In this document: piece after piece, positions 24,488 through 37,125 of the stretch
How the letters are laid out: every line of letters begins with the position of its first letter
Numbering within the stretch: the stretch's first letter is position 1
Assembly (NCBI RefSeq): GCF_051014445.1
Contig: NW_027488370.1
Location: forward strand, 6,572,001 to 6,636,000
Direction: 5' to 3'
DNA from: Colletes latitarsis
Taxonomy: Eukaryota; Arthropoda; Insecta; Hymenoptera; Colletidae
DNA: 64,000 bases
Position numbers and translations under genes: made by a program
The notes under the pieces: model-generated
Seen by the model: only the letters and a program-made list of their open reading frames with translations
The model's database searches: none
Told to the model about the DNA's origin: nothing

Positions 24488-26260
24488 CTTTTTCTGGATT
24501 GCATCACGTAGTAATGAAGTACAACACTGAAACAGTCAATTAAACCTGGTTTCGATCAATATTTTAGAGAATAATTCATGTTAGGTCTAGGTTAGGTCTG
24601 GGATTTGCTCTCATCAGGCTCATTGTTTCGCATATTTCTCATACTTGATGGCTAGATCCTGGGCTTTTTCTGGATTGCATCACGTAGTAATGAAGTACAA
24701 CACTGAAACAGTCAATTAAACCTGGTTTCCATCAATATTCTAGAGGACAACGCATGTTAGGTCTAGGTTAGGCCTGGGATTTGCCCTCATCAGGGTCATA
24801 CTGTCGCAGTTTTAACATACTTGTTGAACGGATCCTGGGTTTTTTCTGGTTTGGTTCACGTATTAATGTGGTACCACACTGAAACATTCAATTAAACCTT
24901 TTCTTGATAAATATTTTAGAGGATAACGCATGTTAGGTTTGGGTTAGGTCTAGGATTTGCCCTCATCAGGCTCATACTTTCGCATATTTCTCATACTTCA
25001 TGGCTAGATCCTGAGCTGTTTCTGGATTGTATCAGGTAGTAAAGTGGTACCACACTGAAACATTCAATGAAACCTGGTCTGGATAAATATTTTAGAGGAT
25101 AACGCATCTTAGGTCTGGGTTAGGTCTAAGATTTGCCCTCATCAGGCTCACAGTTTAGCGTTTTTCACATACTTCTTGAACAGATCCTGGGCTTTCTCTG
25201 GTTTGGATCACGAAGTAGTGTGGAACCATGCTGAAACAGTCCATTAAACCTGGTCTGGATAAATATTTTAGAGGATAACGCATCTTAGGTCTGGGTTAGG
25301 TCTAAGATTTGCCCTCATCAGGCTCACAGTTTAGCGTTTTTCACATACTGGTTGAACGGATCCTGGGTTTTTTCTGGTTTTGATCACGTAGTAATGTGGC
25401 ACCACACTGAAACATTCTATTAAACCTGTACTTGATAAATATTTTAGAGAATAACGCATGTTAGGTCTAGGTTAGGTCAGGGATTTGCTCCCATCAGGCT
25501 CATTCTTTCGCATATTTCTCATACTTGATGGCTAGATCCTGGGCTTTTTCTGGATTGCATCACGTAGTAATGTAGTACAACACTGAAACAGTCAATTAAA
25601 CCTGGTTTCCATCAATATTCTAGAGGACAACGCATGTTAGGTCTAGGTTAGGCCTGGGATTTGCCCTCATCAGGGTCATACTCTCGCAGTTTTAACATAC
25701 TTGTTGAACGGATCCTGGGTTTTTTCTGGTTTGGTTCACGTAGTAATGTGGTACCACACTGAAACATTCAATTAAACCTGGTCTTGATAAATATTTTAGA
25801 GGATAACGCATGTTAGGTTTGGGTTAGGTCTAGGATTTGCCCTCATCAGGCTCATACTTTCGCATGTTTCTCATACTTCATGGCTAGATCCTGGGCTGTT
25901 TCTGGATTGTATCACGTAGTAATGTGGCACCACGCTGAAACAGTCGATTAAACCTGGTTTCGATCAATATTTTAGAGGATAACGCAAGTTAAGTCTGGGA
26001 TAGGTCTGGGATTTGACCTCATCAGACTCATACTTTCGCGTTTTTCACATACTTGTTGAACAGATCATGGGTTTTTTCTGGTTTGGATCAAGTAGTAATG
26101 TGGGACCACACTGAAGCAGTCAAGTAAACCTGGTTTCGATCAATATTTTAGAGAATAATTCATGTTAGGTCTAGGTTAGGTCTGGGATTTGCTCTCATCA
26201 GGCCCATTCTTTCGCATATTTCTCATACATGTTGAACAGATCCAGGGTTTTTTCTGGTTT
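24420..26260 (+). repeat. Mosaic with five- and six-monomer repeats
   Basis: A monomer pair with ATATTCTAGAGGACAACGC and GGGTCATACT recurs at 24,741 and 25,621 (offset 880). The preceding GTCAGGGATTTGCTCCC monomer recurs at 24,420 and 25,476 (offset 1,056). Thus two registers, five and six monomers, are mixed, and the insert between is the 17.4 kb-like run at 25,007-25,451. Confidence 0.7.
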
Positions 26261-26800
26261 GGATCACGTAGTAATGTGGGACCACACTGAAACAATCAAT
26301 TAAACCTGATCTTGATAAATATTTTAGAGGCTAACGCATGTTAGGTCTGGGTTAGGTCTAGGATTTGCCCTCATCAGGCTCATACTTTCGCATATTTCTC
26401 ATACTTCATGGCTAGATCCTGGGCTTTTTCTGGATTGCGTCACGTAGTAAAGTGGTACCACACTGAAACATGCAATGAAACCTGGTTTCGATCAATATTT
26501 TAGAGGTTAACGCATGTTAGGTCTAGGTTAGGCCTGGGATTTTCACACATCAGCCTCATTCTTTCGCATATTTCTCATACTTGATGGCTAGATCCTGGGT
26601 TTTTTCTGGTTTGGATCACGTAGTAATGTGGGACCACACTGAAACAATCAATTAAACCTGATCTTGATAAATATTTTAGAGGCTAACGCATGTTATGTCT
26701 GGGTTAGGTCTAGGATTTGCCCTCATCAGGCTCATACTTTCGCATATTTCTCATACTTCATGGCTAGAACCTGGGCTATTTCTGGATTGGATCACGTAGT
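26261..26800 (+). repeat. Two-monomer (352 bp) repeat
   Basis: The sequence GATCTTGATAAATATTTT followed by AGAGGCTAACGC occurs at about 26,309 and 26,661, offset 352. Upstream GGGACCACAC and AACAATCAATT are shared. The second copy has a TTATGTCTGGG change. It is a small local duplication. Confidence 0.7.
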
Positions 26801-28309
26801 AAAGTGGTACCACACTGAATCATTCAATGAAACCTGGTCTGGATAAATATTTTAGAGGATAACGCATCTTATGTCTGGGTTAGGTCTAAGATTTGCCCTT
26901 ATCAGGCTCACAGTTTAGCGTTTTTCACATACTTGTTGAACAGATCCTGGGTTTTTTCTGGTTTGGATCACGAAGTAGTGTGGTACCACACTGAAACAGT
27001 CCATTAAACCTGGTTTCGCTCAATATTATAGAGGATAACGCATGTAAGGTCTAGGTTAGGTCTGGGATTTGCTCTCATCAGCCTCATTCTTTCGCATATT
27101 TCTCATACTTGATGGCTAGATCCTGGTTTTTTTCTGGTTTGGATCACGTAGTAATGTGGTACCACACTGAAACAGTCGATTAAACCTGGTTTTGATCAAT
27201 ATTTTAGAGGATAACGCAAGTTAAGTCTGGGATTGGTCTGGGATTTGACCTGATCAGACTCATACTTTCGCACACTTCACATACTCGTTGAACAGATCCT
27301 GGGTTATTTTCTGGTTTGGATCACATAGTAATGTGGTACCACACTGAAACAGTCGATTAAACCAGGTTTCGATCAATATTTTTGAGGATAACGCATGTTA
27401 GGTCTAGGTTAGGCCTGGGATTTTCACTCATCAGACTCATACTTTCGCATTCTTCACATACTTGTTGAACGGATCCTGGGTTTTTTCTGGTTTGGATCAC
27501 GTAGTAATGTGGGACCACACTGAAACAGTCAATTCAACCTGGTTTCGATCAATATTTTGGAGAATAATTCATGTTAGGTCTAGGTTAGGTCTGGGATTTG
27601 CTCTCATCAGGCACATTCTTTCGAATATTTCTCAAACTTGATGGCTAGATCCTGGGCTTTTTCTGGATTGCATCACGTAGTAAAGTGGTACCACACTGAA
27701 ACATTCAATGAAACCTGGTTTCGATCAATATTTTAGGGGATAACGCATGTTAGGTCTAGGTTAGGCCTGGGATTTTCACCCTTCCGACTTATACTTTCGC
27801 ATTCTTCACATACTTGTTGAACGGATCCTGGGTTTTTTCTGGTTTGGATCACGTAGTAATGTGGGACCACACTGAAACATTCAATGAAACCTGGTCTGGA
27901 TAAATATTTTAGAGGATAACGCATCTTAGGTCTGGGTTAGGTCTAAGATTTGCCCTCATCAGGCTCACAGTTTAGCGTTTTTCACATACTTGTTGAACAG
28001 ATCCTGGGTTTTTTCTGGTTTGGATCACGAAGTAGTGTGGTACCACACTGAAACAGTCCATTAAACCTGGTCTCGCTCAATATTTTAGAGGATAACGCAT
28101 GTTAGGTCTAGGTTAGCTCTGGGATTTGCTCTCATCAGGCTCATTCTTTCGCATATTTCTCATAGTTGATGGCTAGATCCTGGGCTTTTTCTGGATTGCA
28201 TCACGTAGTAATGTAGTACCACCCTGAAACAGTCAATGAAACCTGGTTTCCATCAATATTTTAGAGGACAACGCAAGTTAGGTCTAGGTAAGGCCTGAGA
28301 TTTTCACTG
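26801..28309 (+). repeat. Mixed monomers, no long higher-order unit found
   Basis: All recognised monomer classes occur in an order I could not match to a long neighbour. The pair near 27,720-27,920 (TTTTAGGGGATAACGC then CAATGAAACC with GGTCTGGATAAAT) resembles 52.0-53.1 kb. No gene or foreign insertion is visible. Confidence 0.7.
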
Positions 28310-30245
28310 ATCAGACTCATACTTTCGCATTCTTCACATACTTGTTGAACGGATCCTGGGTTTTTTCTGGTTTTGACCACGTAGTAATGAGGTACCACAA
28401 TGAAACATTCAATTAAACCTGGTCTTGATATCAATTTTACAGAATAACGCATGTTAGGTCTGGGTTAGGTCTAGGATTTGCCCTCATCAGGCTCATACTT
28501 TCGCATATTTCTCATACTTCATGGCTAGATCCTGGGCTATTTCTGGATTGGATCACGTAGTAATGTGGTACCACACTGAAACAGTCAATTAAACCTGGTT
28601 TTGATCAATATTTTAGAGAATAATTCATGTTAGGTCTAGATTAGGTCAGGGATTTGCTCTCATCAGGCTCATTCTTTCGCATATTTCTCATACTTGATGG
28701 CTAGATCCTGGGCTTTTTCTGGATTGCATCACGTAGTAATGAAGTACAACACTGAAACAGTCAATTAAACCTGGTTTCGATCAATATTTTAGAGAATAAT
28801 TCATGTTAGGTCTAGGTTAGGTCTGGGATTTGCTCTCATCAGGCTCATTCTTTCGCATATTTCTCATACTTGATGGCTAGATCCTGGGCTTTTTCTGGAT
28901 TGCATCACGTAGTAATGAAGTACAACACTGAAACAGTCAATTAAACCTGGTTTCCATCAATATTTTAGAGGACAACGCATGTTAGGTTTGGGTTAGGTCT
29001 AGGATTTGCCCTCATCAGGCTCATACTTTCGCATATTTCTCATACTTCATGGCTAGATCCTGGGCTGTTTCTGGAGAGTATCACGTAGTAATGTGGTACC
29101 ACGCTGAAACAGTCGATTAAACCTGGTTTCGATCAATATTTTAGAGGATAACGCAAGTTAAGTCTGGGATAGGCCTGGGATTTGACTTCATCAGACTCAT
29201 ACTTTCGCATTCTTCACATACTTGTTGAACGGATCCTGGGTTTTATCTGGTTTGGATCACGTAGTAATGTGGTACCACACTGAAACTTTCAACTAAACCA
29301 GGTCTTGATAAATATTTTAGAGGCTAACGCATGTTAGGTCTGGGTTAGGTCTAGGATTTGCCCTCATCAGACTCTTACTTTCGCATATTTCTCATACTTC
29401 ATGGCTAGATCCTGGGCTTTTTCTGGATTGCATCACGTAGTAATGTAGTACCACACTGAAACAGTCAATGAAACCTGGTTTCCATCAATATTTTAGAGGC
29501 CAACGCAAGTTAGGTCTAGGTAAGGCCTGAGATTTTCACTGATCAGACTCATACTTTCGCATTCATCACATACTTGTTGAACGGATCCTGGGTTTTTTCT
29601 GGTTTTGATCACGTAGTAATAAGGTACCACAATGAAACATTCAATTAAACCTGGTCTTGATATCAATTTTACAGAATAACACACGTTAGGTCTGGGTTAG
29701 GTCTAGGATTTGCCCTCATCAGGCTCATACTTTCGCATATTTCTCATACTTCATGGCTAGATCCTGGGCTATTTCTGGATTGGATCACGTAGTAATGTGG
29801 TACCACACTGAAACAGTCAATTAAACCTGGTTTTGATCAATATTTTAGAGAAAAATTCATGTTAGGTCTAGGTTAGGTCTGGGACTTGCTCTCATCAGGC
29901 TCATTCTTTCGCATATTTCTCATACTTGATGGCTAGATCCTGGGCTTTTTCTGGATTGCATCACGTAGTAGTGAAGTACAACACTGAAACAGTCAATTAA
30001 ACCTGGTTTCCATCAATATTTTAGAGGACAACGCATGTTAGGTCTAGGTTAGGCCTGGGATTTGCCCTCATCAGGCTCATACTGTCGCAGTTTTAACATA
30101 CGTGTTGAACGGATACTGGGTTTTTTCTGGTTTGGTTCACGTAGTAATGTGGTGCCACACTGAAACATTCAATTAAACCTGGTCTTGATAAATATTTTAG
30201 AGGATAACGCATGTTAGGTTTGGGTTAGGTCTGGGATTTTCCCTC
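28310..30245 (+). repeat. 11-monomer higher-order unit, copy 1 (1,936 bp)
   Basis: Matches 30,246-32,181 at offset 1,936 (exactly 11 x 176). Shared rare features include TTTTGACCACG with ATGAGGTAC, GATATCAATTTTACAG, GGTCTAGATTAGGTCAGG, TTCTGGAGAGTATCACG (29,070 and 31,006), ACATACGTGTTGAAC and GAGAAAAATTC. Similarity continues for about 59 bases beyond the second copy. Confidence 0.88.
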
Positions 30246-32240
30246 ATCAGACTCATACTTTCGCATTCTTCACATACTTGTTGAACGGATCCTGGGTTTT
30301 TTCTGGTTTTGACCACGTAGTAATGAGGTACTACAATGAAACATTCAATTAAACCTGGTCTTGATATCAATTTTACAGAATAACGCATGTTAGGTCTGGG
30401 TTAGGTCTAGGATTTGCCCTCATCAGGCTCATACTTTCGCATATTTCTCATACTTCATGGCTAGATCCTGGGCTATTTCTGGATTGGATCACGTAGTAAT
30501 GTGGTACCACACTGAAACAGTCAATTAAACCTGGTTTTGATCAATATTTTAGAGAATAATTCATGTTAGGTCTAGATTAGGTCAGGGATTTGCTCTCATC
30601 AGGCTCATTCTTTCGCATATTTCTCATACTTGATGGCTAGATCCTGGGCTTTTTCTGGATTGCATCACGTAGTAATGAAGTACAACACTGAAACAGTCAA
30701 TTAAACCTGGTTTCGATCAATATTTTAGAGAATAATTCATGTTAGGTCTAGGTTAGGTCTGGGATTTGCTCTCATCAGGCTCATTCTTTCGCATATTTCT
30801 CATACTTGATGGCTAGATCCTGGGCTTTTTCTGGATTGCATCACGTAGTAATGAAGTACAACACTGAAACAGTCAATTAAACCTGGTTTCCATCAATATT
30901 TTAGAGGACAACGCATGTTAGGTTTGGGTTAGGTCTAGGATTTGCCCTCATCAGGCTCATACTTTCGCATATTTCTCATACTTCATGGCTAGATCCTGGG
31001 CTGTTTCTGGAGAGTATCACGTAGTAATGTGGTACCACGCTGAAACAGTCGATTAAACCTGGTTTCGATCAATATTTTAGAGGATAACGCAAGTTAAGTC
31101 TGGGATAGGCCTGGGATTTGACTTCATCAGACTCATACTTTCGCATTCTTCACATACTTGTTGAACGGATCCTGGGTTTTATCTGGTTTGGATCACGTAG
31201 TAATGTGGTACCACACTGAAACTTTCAACTAAACCAGGTCTTGATAAATATTTTAGAGGCTAACGCATGTTAGGTCTGGGTTAGGTCTAGGATTTGCCCT
31301 CATCAGGCTCTTACTTTCGCATATTTCTCATACTTCATGGCTAGATCCTGGGCTTTTTCTGGATTGCATCACGTAGTAATGTAGTACCACACTGAAACAG
31401 TCAATGAAACCTGGTTTCCATCAATATTTTAGAGGCCAACGCAAGTTAGGTCTAGGTAAGGCCTGAGATTTTCACTGATCAGACTCATACTTTCGCATTC
31501 ATCACATACTTGTTGAACGGATCCTGGGTTTTTTCTGGTTTTGATCACGTAGTAATAAGGTACCACAATGAAACATTCAATTAAACCTGGTCTTGATATC
31601 AATTTTACAGAATAACGCACGTTAGGTCTGGGTTAGGTCTAGGATTTGCCCTCATCAGGCTCATACTTTCGCATATTTCTCATACTTCATGGCTAGATCC
31701 TGGGCTATTTCTGGATTGGATCACGTAGTAATGTGGTACCACACTGAAACAGTCAATTAAACCTGGTTTTGATCAATATTTTAGAGAAAAATTCATGTTA
31801 GGTCTAGGTTAGGTCTGGGACTTGCTCTCATCAGGCTCATTCTTTCGCATATTTCTCATACTTGATGGCTAGATCCTGGGCTTTTTCTGGATTGCATCAC
31901 GTAGTAGTGAAGTACAACACTGAAACAGTCAATTAAACCTGGTTTCCATCAATATTTTAGAGGACAACGCATGTTAGGTCTAGGTTAGGCCTGGGATTTG
32001 CCCTCATCAGGCTCATACTGTCGCAGTTTTAACATACGTGTTGAACGGATACTGGGTTTTTTCTGGTTTGGTTCACGTAGTAATGTGGTGCCACACTGAA
32101 ACATTCAATTAAACCTGGTCTTGATAAATATTTTAGAGGATAACGCATGTTAGGTTTGGGTTAGGTCTGGGATTTTCCCTCATCAGACTCATACTTTCGC
32201 ATTCTTCACATACTTGTTGAACGGATCCTGGGTTTTTTCT
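30246..32240 (+). repeat. 11-monomer higher-order unit, copy 2
   Basis: Adjoins copy 1 directly. Ends near 32,240, where TTTTTTCTGCTTTGG replaces TTTTTTCTGGTTTTGACC. Few single-base differences were seen (for example TACTACAATG versus TACCACAATG near 30,330, AGACTC versus AGGCTC near 31,305). From 31,318 this copy is also the start of the next, longer duplication. Confidence 0.87.
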
Positions 32241-35200
32241 GCTTTGGATCACGTAGTATTGTGGGACCACACTGAAGCAGTCAAGTAAACCTGGTTTCGA
32301 TCAATATTTTAGAGAATAATTCATGTTAGGTCTAGGTTAGGTCTGGGATTTGCTCTCATCAGGCTCATTCTTTCGCATATTTCTCGTACATCTTGAACAG
32401 ATACAGGGTTTTTTCTGGTTTGGATCACGTAGTAATGTGGGACCACACTGAAACAGTCGACTAAACCTGGTTTCGATCAATATTTTAGAGGATAACTCAT
32501 GTTAGGTCTAGGTTAGGCCTGGGATTTTCCCTCATCAGACTTATACTTTCGCATATTTCTCATACATGTTGAACAGATACTGGGTTTTTTCTGGTTTGGA
32601 TCACGTAGTAATGTGGGACCACACTGAAACAATCAATTAAACCTGATCTTGATAAATATTTTAGAGGACAACGCATGTTAGCTCTGGGTTAGGTCTAGGA
32701 TTTGCTCTCACCAGGCTCTTACTTTCGCATATTTCTCATACTTCATGGCTAGATCCTGGGCTATTTCTGGATTGGATCACGTAGTAATGTGGTACCACAC
32801 TGAAACAGTCAATTAAACCTGGTTTTGATCAATATTTTAGAGAATAATTCATGTTAGGCCTAGATTAGGTCAGGGATTTGCTCTCATCAGGCTCATTCTT
32901 TCGCATATTTCTCATACTTGATGGCTAGATCCTGGGCTTTTTCTGGATTGCATCACGTAGTAATGAAGTACAACACTGAAACATTCACTTAAACCTGGTT
33001 TCGATCAATATTTTAGAGAATAATTCATGTTAGGTCTAGGTTAGGTCTGGGATTTGCTCTCATCAGGCTCATTCTTTCGCATATTTCTCATACTTGATGG
33101 CTAGATCCTGGGCTTTTTCTGGATTGCATCACGTAGTAGTGAAGTACAACACTGAAACAGTCAATTAAACGTGGTTTCCATCAATATTTTAGAGGACAAC
33201 GCATGTTAGGTCTAGGTTAGGCCTGGGATTTTCCCTCATCAGACTTATACTTTCGCATTCTTCACATACTTGTTGAACGGATCCTGGGTTTTTTCTGGTT
33301 TGGATCACGTAGTAATGTGGGACCACACTGAAACAATCAATTAAACCTGATCTTGATAAATATTTTAGAGGATAACGCATGTTAGGTTTGGGTTAGGTCT
33401 GGGATTTGACCTCATCAGACTCATACTTTCGCATTCTACACATACTTGTTGAACGGATCCTGGGTTTTTTCTGGTTTGGATCACGTAGTAATGTGGGACC
33501 ACACTGAAACAGTCAACTAAACCTGGTTTCGATCAATATTTTAGAGGATAACGCATGTTAGGTCTAGGTTAGGCCTGGGATTTTCCCTCATCAGACTTAT
33601 ACTTTCGCATTCTTCACATACTTGTTGAACGGATCCTGGGTTTTTTCTGGTTTGGATCACGTAGTATTGTGGGACCACACTGAAGCAGTCAAGTAAACCT
33701 GGTTTCGATCAATATTTTAAAGAATAATTCATGTTAGGTCTAAGTTAGATCTGGGATTTGCTCTCATCAGGCTCTTTCTTTCGCATATTTCTCATACATG
33801 TTGAACAGATCCTGGGTTTTTTCTGGTTTGCATCACGTAGTAATGTGGGACCACACTGAAACAATCAATTAAACCTGATCTTGATAAATATTTTGGAGGA
33901 TAACGCATGTTAGCTCTGGGTTAGGTCTAGGATTTGCTCTCATCAGGCTCTTACTTTCGCATATTTCTCATACTTCATGGCTAGATCCTGGGCTATTTCT
34001 GGATTGGATCACGTAGTAAAGTGGTACCACACTGAAACATTCAATGAAACCTGGTCTGGATAAATATTTTAGAGGATAACGCTTCTTAGGTCAGGGTTAG
34101 GTCTAAGATTTGCCCTCGTCAGGCTCATAGTTTAGCATTTTTCACATACTTCTAAAACAGATCCTGGGCTTTCTCTGGTTTGGATCACGAAGTTGTGTGG
34201 CACCACACTGAAACAGTCCATTAAACCTGGTTTCGCTCAATATTTTAGAGGATAACGCATGTTAGGTCTAGGTTAGGTCTGGGATTTGCTCTCATCAGGC
34301 TCATTCTTTCGCATATTTCTCATACTTGATGGCTAGATCCTGGGCTTTTTCTGGATTGCATCACGTAGTAATGTAGTACCACACTGAAACATTCAATTAA
34401 ACCTGGTATTGATAAATATTTTAGAGAATAACGCATGTTAGGTATGGGTTAGGTCTAGGATTTGCCCTCATCAGGCTCATACTTTCGCATATTTCTCATA
34501 CTTCATGGTTAGATCCTGGGCTATTTCTGGATTGGATCACGTAGTAATGTGGTACTACACTGAAACAGTCAATTAAACCTGGTTTTGATCAATATTTTAG
34601 AGAATAATTCATGTTAGGTCTAGGTTAGGTCAGGGATTTGCTCCCATCAGGCTCATTCTTTCGCATATTTCTCATACTTGATGGCTAGATCCTGGGCTTT
34701 TTCTGGATTGCATCACGTAGTAATGAAGTACAACACTGAAACAGTCAATTAAACCTGGTTTCGATCAATATTTTAGAGAATAATTCATGTTAGGTCTAGG
34801 TTAGGTCTGGGATTTGCTCTCATCAGGCTCATTCTTTCGCATATTTCTCATACTTCATGGCTAGATCCTGGGCTGTTTCTGGATTGTATCAGGTAGTAAA
34901 GTGGTACCACACTGAAACATTCAATGAAACCTGGTCTGGATAAATATTTTAGAGGATAACGCATCTTAGGTCTGGATTAGGTCTAAGATTTGCCCTCATC
35001 AGGCTCACAGTTTAGCGTTTTTCACATACTTCTTGAACAGATCCTGGGCTTTCTCTGGTTTGGATCACGAAGTAGTGTGGTACCACACTGAAACAGTCCA
35101 TTAAAGCTGGTTTCGCTCAATATTTTAGAGGATAGCGCATGTTAGGTCTAGGTTAGGTCTGGGATTTGCTCTCATCAGGCTCATTCTTTCGCATATTTCT

Positions 35201-37125
35201 CATACTTGATGGCTAGATCCTGGGCTCTTTCTGGATTGCACCACGTAGTAATGTAGTACCACACTGAAACAGTCAATGAAACCTGGTTTCCAACAATATT
35301 TTAGAGGACAACGCAAGTTAGGTCTAGGTAAGGCCTGAGATTTTCACTGATCAGACTCATACTTTCGCATTCTTCACATACTTGTTGAACGGATCCTGGG
35401 TTTTTTCTGGTTTGGATCACGTAGTATTGTGGTACCACACTGAAACATTCAATTAAACCTGGTCTTGACAAATATTTTAGAGAATAACGCATGTTAGGTC
35501 TGGGTTAGGTCTAGGATTTGCCCTCATCAGGCTCATACTTTCGCATATTTCTCATACTTCATGGCTAGATCCTGGGCTATTTCTGGATTGGATCACGTAG
35601 TAATGTGGTACAACACTGAACCAGTCAATTAAACCTGGTTTCCATCAATATTCTAGAGGACAACGCATGATAGGTCTCGGTTAGGCCTGGGATTTGCCCT
35701 CATCAGGGTCATACTGTCGCAGTTTTAACATACTTGTTGAACGGATCCTGGGTTTTTTCTGGTTTGGTTCACGTAGTAATGTGTTACCACACTGAAACAT
35801 TCAATTAAACCTGGTCTTGATAAATATTTTAGAGGATAACGCATGTTAGGTTTGGGTTAGGTCTAGGATTTACCCTCATCAGGCTCATACTTTCGCATAT
35901 TTCTCATACTTCATGGCTAGATCCTGGGCTATTTCTGGATTGCATCACGTAGTAATGAAGTACAACACTGAAACAGTTAATTAAACCTGGTTTCGATCAA
36001 TATTTTAGAGAATAATTCATGTTAGGTCTAGGTTAGGTCTGGGATTTGCTCTCATCAGGCTCATTCTTTCGCATATTTCTCATACTTGATGGCTAGGTCC
36101 TGGGCTATTTCTGGATTGCATCACGTAGCAATGAAGTACAACACTGAAACAGTCAATTAAACCTGGTTTCCATCAATATTTTAGAGGACAACGCATGTTA
36201 GGTCTAGGTTAGGCCTGGGATTTGCCCTCATCAGGCTCATACTGTCGCAGTTTTAACATACTTGTTGAGCGGATACTGGGTTTTTTCTGGTTTGGTTCAC
36301 GTAGTAATGTGGTACCACACTGAAACATTCAATTAAACCTGGTCTTGATAAATATTTTAGAGGATAACGCATGTTAGGTATGGGTTAGGTCTAGGATTTA
36401 CCCTCATCAGGCTCATACTTTCGCATATTTCTCATACTTCATGGCTAGATCCTGGGCTGCTTCTGGATTGTATCACGTAGTAATGTGGTACCACGCTGAA
36501 ACAGTCGATTAAACCTGGTTTCGATCAATATTTTAGAGGATAACGCAAGTTAAGTCTGGGATAGGTCTGAGATTTGACCTCATCAGACTCATACTTTCGC
36601 ATTCTTCACATACTTGTTGAACGGGTCCTGGGTTTTTTCTGGTTTGGATCACGTAAGAAAGGGGGACCACACTGAAACATTCGACTAAACCTGGTTTCGA
36701 TCAATATTTTAGAAGATAACGCATGTTAGGTCTTGGTTAGGCCTGGGATTTTCCCTCATCAGACTCATAATTTCGCAATCTTCACATACTTGTTTAACGG
36801 ATCCTGGGTTTTCTCTGGTTTGGATCACGTAGTATTGTGGGACCACACTGAAGCAGTCAAGTAAACCTGGTTTCGATCAATATTTTAGAGAATAATTCAT
36901 GTTAGGTCTGGGTTAGGTCTGGGATTTGCTCTCATCAGGCTCATTCTTTCGCATATTTCCTATACATGTTGAACAGATCCTGGGTTTTTTCTGGTTTGGA
37001 TCACGTATTAATGTGGGACCACACTGAAACAATCAATTAAACCTGATCATGATAAATATTTTAGAGGATAACGCATGTTAGGTCTGGGTTAGGTCTACGA
37101 TTTGCTCTCATCAGGCTCATACTTT
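31318..37125 (+). repeat. 33-monomer higher-order unit, copy 1 (5,808 bp)
   Basis: Matches the sequence from 37,126 at offset 5,808 (33 x 176) up to 35,942, and then at offset 5,984 (34 x 176) from about 35,957 to 37,141. I saw roughly a dozen substitutions over the first 4.6 kb, for example near 32,382, 32,582, 32,877, 33,748, 34,137, 34,201 and 34,411, so identity is above 99%. Confidence 0.9.

Noticed and set aside
26664..26846. Plus-strand reading frame of 60 codons
   Set aside because: A chance gap between stops created by point changes in two ordinary monomers; equivalent monomers elsewhere carry stops in this frame.
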